DNA from: Nioella halotolerans | Lineage (GTDB): Bacteria > Pseudomonadota > Alphaproteobacteria > Rhodobacterales > Rhodobacteraceae | DNA length: 64,000 nucleotides | Reading direction: 5' to 3' | Assembly: GCA_003428585.1 (NCBI GenBank) | Contig: QVQC01000032.1 | Location: 102,583 to 166,582 of the forward strand | Part shown: positions 57,681 to 64,000 of the stretch, piece after piece | Numbering within the stretch: position 1 is the stretch's first letter | Layout: each line of letters begins with the position of its first letter | The notes under the pieces: generated by a model | What the model was told of the DNA's origin: nothing | The model's database searches: none | What the model saw: only the letters and a program-made list of their open reading frames with translations | Position numbers and translations under genes: made by a program

Positions 57681-59339
57681 ATGCTCAATATCCCCCTTTG
57701 GAACCGGATCGTGATCTGGGGCCTCGTCGCCCTCGGGCTTGCCTTCGCGATGCCCAACCTGTTTTACCCGCGCGTCGAGCGCCACAACGATGCCGCTGCC
57801 GCGATCGAGGCGGGGCTGAGCAGCGAGGAGGCCGAGGCGGATCTGGCCGCGTGGCCGTCCTTCCTGCCCTCGACACTGGTCAATCTCGGGCTCGACCTGC
57901 GCGGTGGCGCGCATCTTCTGGCGCAGGTGAATGTCGAGGATGTCTATGTCGCGCGGCTGGATGCGCTGTGGCCGTCCGTGCGCGACGCGCTGCGCGACGA
58001 ACGCGAGACGGTCGGCACCATCCGGCGGCAGGATTCCGCGCCGGGCGAATTGCGGGTTCGGATCTCTCAGCCCGACGGGATGACGTCGGCGCTTGAAGCG
58101 GTGCGCACCCTGTCGCGGCCGGTCAGCAATCTGACCGGGGTCGGGGCCTCGACGCTCGATGTGCGGGCCGATGGCGACGAAGTCGTCGTTACCCTGTCGG
58201 AGGCCGAGCGCACGGCGACGGATGATCGCACCATGCGCCAATCCGTCGAGATCGTGCGCCGCCGCGTCGACGAGGTCGGCACCCGCGAACCCACGATCCA
58301 GCGGCAGGGGCAGGACCGGATCCTGATCCAGGTGCCGGGGATCGGCAGCGCCGAGGAACTCAAGCGCCTGATCGGCACCACCGCGCGGCTGACCTTCCAC
58401 CCCGTCACGGGGCGCGGCGGATCCGGGTTGCAGCCGGAATCGCGCGAGATCGTGCTGCCCGATATCGAGGATGACAGCCTCTACTACCGGCTGGAACAAA
58501 CGCCGGTCCTGTCGGGCGAGGACCTGTCCGACGCGCAGCCGGCCTTCAACCAGAACGGCCAGCCGACGGTGAATTTCACGCTGACAACGTCAGGCTCGCG
58601 CGCCTTTTGTGAGTACAGCCAGAACAATGTGGGCGCACCGTTCGCCATCGTGCTGGATGAAGAGGTGCTGTCGGCGCCGACGATCCGCGAGGCGATCTGC
58701 GGCGGGTCGGGCCAGATCAGCGGCAATTTCACGGTCGAAACCTCCACCGAACTGGCGGTGTTGCTGCGCGCGGGCGCCCTGCCGGCCGAGATGACCTTCC
58801 TCGAGGAACGCACCGTCGGGCCGGAACTGGGCGCCGACAGCATCGCGGCGGGCGAAACCGCGGCCGTCGTGGCCGGGATCGCCGTGCTGCTGTTCATGGG
58901 GCTGAGCTACGGGCTGTTCGGCCTGTTCGCCAACGTGGCGCTGATCGTGAACGTGGTGCTGATCTTCGGCCTTCTGTCGCTGATCGGGGCGACGCTGACC
59001 CTGCCGGGGATCGCCGGGATCGTGCTGACCATCGGCATGGCGGTGGATGCCAACGTGCTGATCTTCGAGCGTATCCGGGAGGAACTGAAAACCGCCAAGG
59101 GGCCGAGCCGGGCGATCGAGCTGGGCTATGAAAAGGCGCGCTCGGCGATCTACGACGCCAATATCACAACCTTCATCACCGCGGTGATCCTCTACATGAT
59201 GGGATCCGGCCCGGTTCGGGGCTTTGCGATCACGCTGGGCCTTGGCATCGTCACCTCGGTCTTTACCGCGCTTTTCGTCACCCGGCTTCTGATCGTGATG
59301 TGGTTCGAGCGCCGCCGTCCCAAGACTATCGAGGTGTGA
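57681..59339 (+). CDS. secD: Protein translocase subunit SecD
   Basis: An RND-type membrane protein (552 residues) that uses the proton gradient to aid Sec-dependent export. The first helix and GLDLRGGAHLLAQV (D1 motif) are followed by a large periplasmic domain (about 60-370), then five helices with GMAVDANVLIFERIREEL (D4) and GSGPVRGFAITLGLGI. secF begins four bases after its stop. Confidence 0.96.
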   Translation: MLNIPLWNRIVIWGLVALGLAFAMPNLFYPRVERHNDAAAAIEAGLSSEEAEADLAAWPSFLPSTLVNLGLDLRGGAHLLAQVNVEDVYVARLDALWPSVRDALRDERETVGTIRRQDSAPGELRVRISQPDGMTSALEAVRTLSRPVSNLTGVGASTLDVRADGDEVVVTLSEAERTATDDRTMRQSVEIVRRRVDEVGTREPTIQRQGQDRILIQVPGIGSAEELKRLIGTTARLTFHPVTGRGGSGLQPESREIVLPDIEDDSLYYRLEQTPVLSGEDLSDAQPAFNQNGQPTVNFTLTTSGSRAFCEYSQNNVGAPFAIVLDEEVLSAPTIREAICGGSGQISGNFTVETSTELAVLLRAGALPAEMTFLEERTVGPELGADSIAAGETAAVVAGIAVLLFMGLSYGLFGLFANVALIVNVVLIFGLLSLIGATLTLPGIAGIVLTIGMAVDANVLIFERIREELKTAKGPSRAIELGYEKARSAIYDANITTFITAVILYMMGSGPVRGFAITLGLGIVTSVFTALFVTRLLIVMWFERRRPKTIEV

Positions 59340-59343
59340 GCCC

Positions 59344-60330
59344 ATGCGACTGAAACTTGTCCCCACCGAGACTGCCTGGGATTTCTTCCGCTTTACGAAA
59401 GTGGCGATTTTCGGATCGTCGCTGGCAATGATCGCCTCGATCCTGCTGTTCTTCGTTGTCGGGCTCAATTTCGGCATCGACTTCCGCGGCGGCACCACGA
59501 TCCGCACCGAGGCGCATTCCGAGGTGGATGTCGCCGCCTACCGCGGGGCGCTGCAGGGGCTGGATCTTGGCGACATCACGATCACCGAGGTGTTCGACCC
59601 GTCCTTCGAGGCCGATCAGCATGTTGCCATGATCAACGTGCAAGCGCAGGAGGGGCAGGAGGCGGTGACGCCGGAGACCATCGCCGCGATCGAGGCGGAG
59701 CTGCAACAGGTCGATCCGAGCATCACCTTCCCCTCCGTGGAAAGCGTCGGGCCGACCGTCTCGGGTGAGCTGGTGCGCACCGCGATCATTGCCGTGGCGC
59801 TCGCCATCACGGCGGTGCTGATCTATATCTGGCTGCGCTTCGAATGGCAGTTCTCGCTTGGCGCGGTGGCGGCGCTGGTGCATGACGTGACGCTGACGAT
59901 CGGCATCTTCAGCCTGCTTCAGATCCGCTTTGATCTGGCCATCATCGCGGCGCTTCTGACCATCGTGGGCTATTCGCTCAATGACACGGTGGTGGTCTTC
60001 GACCGGGTGCGCGAGAACCTGCGCAAATACAAGAAGCGGCCGCTGGGCGAGGTGCTGAACCTGTCGATCAACGAGACGCTGAGCCGCACGGTGATGACCT
60101 CGGTCACCACGCTGATCGCGCTCATATCGCTGTTCGTGCTGGGCGGCGACGTGATCCGCGGTTTCGTCTTCGCGATGATCTGGGGCGTGATCGTGGGCAC
60201 GTACAGTTCGGTCTTCGTGGCCTCCGTGGTGCTGCTGCGGCTGGGTGTGACGCGCGACTGGTCGAAGTCCGATAACGGCGCCGGTCCCGGGCCGGGCGGC
60301 GGAACGCAGTTTTCCAACGTCGATGCCTGA
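59344..60330 (+). CDS. secF: Protein translocase subunit SecF
   Basis: The partner of SecD, 328 residues, six helices. Motifs: NFGIDFRGGTTIRTEA, the fourth-helix VGYSLNDTVVVFDRVRENL and the last-helix region GDVIRGFVFAMIWGVIVGTY. It ends with a Gly/Pro-rich tail. Its 3' end overlaps the next gene by eight bases. Confidence 0.96.
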   Translation: MRLKLVPTETAWDFFRFTKVAIFGSSLAMIASILLFFVVGLNFGIDFRGGTTIRTEAHSEVDVAAYRGALQGLDLGDITITEVFDPSFEADQHVAMINVQAQEGQEAVTPETIAAIEAELQQVDPSITFPSVESVGPTVSGELVRTAIIAVALAITAVLIYIWLRFEWQFSLGAVAALVHDVTLTIGIFSLLQIRFDLAIIAALLTIVGYSLNDTVVVFDRVRENLRKYKKRPLGEVLNLSINETLSRTVMTSVTTLIALISLFVLGGDVIRGFVFAMIWGVIVGTYSSVFVASVVLLRLGVTRDWSKSDNGAGPGPGGGTQFSNVDA

Positions 60331-61075
60331 GCTGCTTGCCCCGGCCCTTGCGGTGCCGGGGCTTGGCTGGTTGGCCACGGTCGCGCTTGTCGCCGGCGTG
60401 GTGCGCGGTTTTTCCGGCTTCGGCACGGCAATGGTCTACATGCCCGTTGCCGGCCAGATGCTGAGCCCGGTCGCGGCGCTGGTCAGCCTTGTCATCATGG
60501 ATGCGATCGGGCCGTTGGCGCATGTGCCGCGAGCATTGCGGCAGGTCGAGCGCGTTGACCTGTTGCGCCTGTGCGCCGGGCTGGCGGTGGCGCTTCCGGC
60601 GGGGCTGTGGTTGCTGACGCGGCTGCCGGCGGAGGCGTTCCGCTACGGCGTGTCGCTTATTTCGCTGCTTCTGCTGGTGCTTCTGGTACGCGGATGGCGC
60701 TACCACGGGCGGCTGACGCCGGGGCTGGTGGTGGGCACCGGCATGCTGGGCGGCGCGCTGGGCGGGGCGACGGGGCTGACCGGGCCGCCGGTGATCATGC
60801 TTTACATGAGCGCGTCGCTGCCCGCGCGGGTGGTCCGCGCGACGTTGATGCTTTACCTCATCGTGGCCGATGCCTTGATGGTGGGGGTTCTCGGCGCGAT
60901 GGGGCGGCTGACTCCCGTGGCGCTGGGGGTGGGCGTGCTGATGCTTGCGCCCTATATCGCGGGCAACCTGCTGGGTGGCTGGCTGTTCCGGGCGGAGCGC
61001 GAGGCGCTCTACCGGTGGGTGGCCTACGGGATCATCGCGGTATCGGCTGTCATGGGCCTGCCGCTTCTGGATTGA
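60323..61075 (+). CDS. TauE/SafE-family permease
   Basis: A 250-residue polytopic protein with about seven or eight helices; FGTAMVYMPVAGQML and MLGGALGGATGLTGPPVIML fit the TauE/SafE (sulfite/organosulfur exporter) family. The substrate is unknown. It overlaps secF by eight bases, so it may be translated from the same message. Confidence 0.82.
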   Translation: MPELLAPALAVPGLGWLATVALVAGVVRGFSGFGTAMVYMPVAGQMLSPVAALVSLVIMDAIGPLAHVPRALRQVERVDLLRLCAGLAVALPAGLWLLTRLPAEAFRYGVSLISLLLLVLLVRGWRYHGRLTPGLVVGTGMLGGALGGATGLTGPPVIMLYMSASLPARVVRATLMLYLIVADALMVGVLGAMGRLTPVALGVGVLMLAPYIAGNLLGGWLFRAEREALYRWVAYGIIAVSAVMGLPLLD

Positions 61076-61085
61076 GGAGGCGAGG

Positions 61086-61439
61086 ATGCGCTTGAACGAG
61101 ATCGGTTTTGACGACGCGCGCCCGGTGGATGGCTACGGGCCGGGATTCTTCCGCATCGGCGGCGAGGTCGTCGAGGGGGCGGTGCTGTTGAGTTCGCAGG
61201 GCGTCGCGCCATGGGGCGGACCGGAGGACCGGGCGGCGCTGCTGGCGCTGGCCGGCAAGGTCGATGTGCTGCTGATCGGGATGGGGGCGGAGTTGGCGCC
61301 GCTGCCACGGGCCACACGCGATGCGTTGGAGGCCGCGGACATCGCACCCGAACCGATGGGCTCGCCCGCGGCGGCGCGGACCTACAACGTGCTGCTGGCG
61401 GAGGGGCGGCGCGTGGCGGTGGCGATGCTGCCGGTGTAG
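61086..61439 (+). CDS. Mth938-like domain protein
   Basis: A 117-residue protein matching the Mth938/DUF498 family (related to NDUFAF3, a complex I assembly factor in mitochondria). Segments YGPGFFRIGGEVVEGAVLL, DVLLIGMGAELAPL and SPAAARTYNVLLAEGRRVAV are characteristic. It commonly follows secDF in alphaproteobacteria. Whether it serves complex I here is not shown by sequence. Confidence 0.8.
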   Translation: MRLNEIGFDDARPVDGYGPGFFRIGGEVVEGAVLLSSQGVAPWGGPEDRAALLALAGKVDVLLIGMGAELAPLPRATRDALEAADIAPEPMGSPAAARTYNVLLAEGRRVAVAMLPV

Positions 61440-61530
61440 GCAGGGCCTCTTCGCGTGCGCTTATCGGCCTTGGGGGCGGTGACCGGACCGTGTGCGCGGA
61501 TGGATGGGTGCGAGGGGGCGCTGCCACCGG

Positions 61531-61560
61531 CGACTCCCCCGGAGTATTTGCACCAAGAAG
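61531..61560. repeat. Short repeat-type element (CTCCCCCGGAGTATTT)
   Basis: The stretch CTCCCCCGGAGTATTTG followed by CACCAAGAAG contains a 5-bp hairpin ACTCC-CCC-GGAGT. Similar sequences are familiar between genes in Rhodobacteraceae, from memory only. It lies between two converging genes and could be a terminator. Confidence 0.35.
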
Positions 61561-61569
61561 AAGGCGCAA

Positions 61570-62283
61570 TCAGTCAAGCGCGCCAAGGGCCATGACCCCG
61601 AGTTCGCGTTCAAGCTTGCGGCGCATCGCGGCGGCGAAGTCGTCATGGGTGGCGGCGTATTCCACGAACGCGCCGGGGCCGTGCATGATCTCCTCCTCGA
61701 AATAGGCGCGGATGTCGCGGCTGGCCCCACCGATGGCAAGCCCGTTCACCGTGATGCCGGCGAAGGGGAAATGCTCATAGGCCATCGCGGGCGGAAACCC
61801 GTCGTTGTTTTCACCGTCCCCGGCCATGTCGACGGTCTGGAACAGGCAGGGCGGCGCGCTGGCGAACATCTCTGCCGCGAAGCCGATGGCGTAGCCGAGC
61901 GCGGTGGGCAGGTCGCCGGTGCTGCGCGGGGCGCTTTGCAAGGTGTCCGCGATGGCGCGAAGCTGCGCCTCGGAGGTGACGAGTTGCCAGTCGCTGATGA
62001 CATCCTGCTGGAACCGGCCCGACCATTCGTAGATGGCGAGCGCCACAGGGCCGGGGCCATTGAGCAGCGGGCCCTGCACCTCCGGCGCAAGCAGGGCGGC
62101 GGCGAGGCCGTCACGCTGCAACCGATGTTCGGCCGCGTCAACGGAGGCCGACACGTCGAGCGCCAGAAGCAGGGCCAGCCGGCAATCCTGCGCGGTGGCG
62201 GGCAGCGCCGTCACGAGCGAGGCCAGCCCCGCGATGGCGGCGGCGCGGATCACCAGTGACCGGTGTTTTCCATGCTTTCCCAT
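61570..62283 (-). CDS. DUF1194 secreted protein (VWA-like)
   Basis: A 237-residue protein with a signal peptide ([18 protein letters not shown]) and a VWA-type metal-ion site DVSASVD, as in DUF1194. Also [12 protein letters not shown] and AYIGF-like helices. The family is of unknown function, periplasmic. The start is uncertain: ATG 62283, overlapping gloA by 34 bases, or GTG 62253, giving a four-base overlap. Confidence 0.78.
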   Translation of the reverse strand: MGKHGKHRSLVIRAAAIAGLASLVTALPATAQDCRLALLLALDVSASVDAAEHRLQRDGLAAALLAPEVQGPLLNGPGPVALAIYEWSGRFQQDVISDWQLVTSEAQLRAIADTLQSAPRSTGDLPTALGYAIGFAAEMFASAPPCLFQTVDMAGDGENNDGFPPAMAYEHFPFAGITVNGLAIGGASRDIRAYFEEEIMHGPGAFVEYAATHDDFAAAMRRKLERELGVMALGALD

Positions 62284-62678
62284 GGCTCGGCGGGGGGCAG
62301 CGCCTCGCCCTCCTGCAACAGCTCGATCGAGATATTGTCGGGCGAGCGCACGAAGGCCATGCGCCCGTCACGCGGCGGGCGGTTGATGGTGACGCCGTTG
62401 TCCATCAGGTGCTGGCAAGTCTCGTAGATGTTGTCCACCTCGTAGGCGAGATGCCCGAAATGGCGGCTGTCCGACGGCAGGCCATCGTCGCCATCCCAGT
62501 TCCATGTCAGTTCCACCGGGCATTCGGGTTGGTTCGGGGGCGCCATGAAGACCAGCGTGAAGCGCCCGCCCTCGTTTTCCCAGCGGCGGGTCTCGTGCAG
62601 GCCGAGCAATTGGTAGAAGGCCATGCTGGTTTCGAGGTCCTTCACCCGGACCATGGTGTGCAGGTACTTGATCGACAT
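62250..62678 (-). CDS. gloA: Lactoylglutathione lyase (glyoxalase I)
   Basis: A 142-residue glyoxalase-fold protein that converts the hemithioacetal of methylglyoxal and glutathione to S-lactoylglutathione. [30 protein letters not shown], and [16 protein letters not shown] are typical, and the last metal-binding Glu is in [11 protein letters not shown]. The start ATG 62678 begins [10 protein letters not shown]. It is divergent from thyX. Confidence 0.9.
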   Translation of the reverse strand: MSIKYLHTMVRVKDLETSMAFYQLLGLHETRRWENEGGRFTLVFMAPPNQPECPVELTWNWDGDDGLPSDSRHFGHLAYEVDNIYETCQHLMDNGVTINRPPRDGRMAFVRSPDNISIELLQEGEALPPAEPWESMENTGHW

Positions 62679-62840
62679 CGTGCAATCCTTTCGCCTCGTT
62701 CGGGGCAGAGGGTAGCGCGCGCCGCCGGCTTTGTCGCGTGGGGGCGGCAAGAATTTTCGCACCCGTCACGGCGGCTTGAGCAGGCGCCATCCCTCGGGCA
62801 CAACGGGACCGGAAGATCCCTGTCACGGAAAGAGACCGCC

Positions 62841-63746
62841 ATGCCCCTGAGCAAAGACCAACAGGCCGAGATCGCCGCCGCGCGCGCCGCCGCGCAACCC
62901 ACCCTGCGCGCCGTCGCGCCGGGGATGGAGACGCACCTGTACACCGCCCAACCGGTGCTGGACCACGGCTTCGTGCGGGTGGTGGATTACATGGGCGACG
63001 ATGCCGCCATCGTGCAGGCGGCCAGGGTCAGCTACGGCGCCGGCACGAAAAAGGCGCGCGATGACAGTGGCTTGATCCGCTACCTGATGCGGCACTGGCA
63101 CTCCACCCCCTTCGAGATGTGCGAGATCAAGCTGCATGTGAAGCTGCCCGTCTTCGTGGCGCGGCAATGGATCCGGCACCGCACGGCCAACGTGAACGAG
63201 TATTCGGCGCGCTATTCCATCCTCGACCGCGAATTCTACATCCCCGCGCCGGACGCGCTGGCGGCGCAGTCCACCGTCAACAACCAGGGCCGCGGGGACG
63301 TGCTGCAGGGCGAGGAGGCGGAGCGCGTGCTGCGCCTGCTGAAGGACGATTCGACGCGCGCCTATGACAATTATGCCGCGATGCTGAGCCAGGAGGGCCA
63401 GCAGGGGCTGGCGCGGGAACTGGCGCGCATGAACCTGCCCGCCAATGTCTACACGCAATGGTACTGGAAGACCGACCTGCACAACCTGTTCCACTTCCTG
63501 CGGCTGCGGGCGGATGCCCATGCACAGTATGAAATCCGGGTCTACGCGGAGGCGATCGCCCGGATGGTGAAGGACTGGGTCCCGGCGGCCTACGGCGCGT
63601 TCGAGGATTACCGGATGGGCGGGGTGCAGTTGAGCGCCAAGGGGGTCGAGGTGATCCGGCGGCGGCTGGCCGGGGAAGCGGTGACGCAGGAGAGTTCGGG
63701 CATGAGCAAGGGCGAATGGCGGGAATTTGTGGAGGTGTTTGGGTGA
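62841..63746 (+). CDS. thyX: Flavin-dependent thymidylate synthase
   Basis: It makes dTMP from dUMP using FAD and methylene-tetrahydrofolate, the alternative to ThyA. It has 301 residues and carries the ThyX motif [35 protein letters not shown] precedes it and [19 protein letters not shown] follows. The start at ATG 62841 is the one giving this family length. Confidence 0.95.
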   Translation: MPLSKDQQAEIAAARAAAQPTLRAVAPGMETHLYTAQPVLDHGFVRVVDYMGDDAAIVQAARVSYGAGTKKARDDSGLIRYLMRHWHSTPFEMCEIKLHVKLPVFVARQWIRHRTANVNEYSARYSILDREFYIPAPDALAAQSTVNNQGRGDVLQGEEAERVLRLLKDDSTRAYDNYAAMLSQEGQQGLARELARMNLPANVYTQWYWKTDLHNLFHFLRLRADAHAQYEIRVYAEAIARMVKDWVPAAYGAFEDYRMGGVQLSAKGVEVIRRRLAGEAVTQESSGMSKGEWREFVEVFG

Positions 63747-63762
63747 GTGAAGGAGTGAAGTG

Positions 63763-63966
63763 TTGAAGAAACTTTGGATTAGCTATGCTTGGTCGGACAA
63801 TACGGAAAGCGAATTTGATTTCTTAGTGCAGGAACTTGAAGGGCAGGGACTCGATGTTTCCTATGATCGTGCAGAATTGTTGGCGGGACGCAGACTGTGG
63901 GCGCAAATAGAGGAAAAGATTGCAGACCCTTCACTGGACGAAGGCTTATCCCTTTCCTTCCGGTGA
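63763..63966 (+). CDS. TIR-like domain protein, incomplete
   Basis: This is a short reading frame at the window edge with a TTG start (or GTG 63760) after AAGGAG. The N terminus KKLWISYAWSDNTESEFDFL, LVQELEGQGLDVSYDRAELL and GRRLWAQIEEKI matches the first half of a TIR/SEFIR-like domain; the domain is cut by a stop at 63964-63966 before its second half. A frameshift, deletion or degraded gene is likely, or the true protein continues in another frame beyond the window. Composition is AT-richer than thyX. The family is often linked to antiphage defence. Confidence 0.5.
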   Translation: MKKLWISYAWSDNTESEFDFLVQELEGQGLDVSYDRAELLAGRRLWAQIEEKIADPSLDEGLSLSFR

Positions 63967-64000
63967 GCACGACATGTGGTGTCCCTCGCACCGACGCGCG

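Overview
The window is 64 kb of GC-rich, gene-dense chromosome from an alphaproteobacterium, most likely a Rhodobacteraceae (Roseobacter-type) member. This rests on a 14-subunit nuo operon interspersed with small family-specific proteins (DUF5333- and DUF5337-like), ThyX, TatABC followed by a DUF815 ATPase, a nuoN-birA-coaX-rnj gene order, Hint-domain and DUF1194 proteins, and short intergenic inverted repeats typical of the family. No rRNA, tRNA, CRISPR array or intact insertion sequence was found. The genus cannot be named from the sequence alone.

Layout. 1-5.8 kb: end of a PLP-dependent threonine/serine dehydratase, then glmU-glmS (amino-sugar/UDP-GlcNAc synthesis, minus strand), a phosphoglycolate phosphatase-like HAD gene and a DegT-type aminotransferase. 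5.9-14.4 kb: a leucine/isovalerate catabolic operon (isovaleryl-CoA dehydrogenase, both methylcrotonyl-CoA carboxylase subunits, a methylglutaconyl-CoA hydratase-like enzyme, HMG-CoA lyase). It is preceded by a palindromic operator and interleaved with small extra genes (DUF1622, a 31-codon ORF, an LprI-like protein, ASCH, GST). 14.7-36.2 kb: nuoA to nuoN, all 14 complex I subunits in order, with at least 13 additional genes between them (sulfotransferase, a TatA-like mini-ORF, methyltransferase, three copies of one helix-hairpin-helix domain, small membrane, secreted and lipoprotein genes, a CMD-family protein). 36.2-39.4 kb: birA, coaX, rnj. 39.5-45 kb (mostly minus): RhlE-type helicase, two small exported proteins, a NucS-like nuclease and prfC. 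45-49.4 kb: an unrecognised protein, a Hint-domain protein, an atypical SDR, a 720-base gene-free and comparatively AT-rich gap, and an orphan iron-type ABC ATPase. 49.5-52 kb: tatABC and a DUF815 ATPase. 52-57 kb (minus): serS, a TspO-like protein, surE, pcm, nlpD. 57.3-61.4 kb: yajC-secD-secF, a TauE-like permease and a Mth938-like protein. 61.5-64 kb: DUF1194, gloA, thyX and the start of a TIR-like protein.

How the genes work together. The central block is respiratory complex I and its accessory genes. The upstream leucine operon makes a biotin-dependent carboxylase, and the biotin ligase that would charge it lies at the end of the nuo run. Two protein-export systems (Tat, and the YajC/SecDF auxiliary of Sec) and an envelope/protein-repair cluster (surE-pcm-nlpD) fill the right half. 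The best leads for something undescribed are the repeated helix-hairpin-helix domain in the nuo operon, the TatA-like mini-ORF after nuoD, the structured element before nuoG, the small coupled ORF in the leucine operon, and the NucS-like and TIR-like accessory genes.
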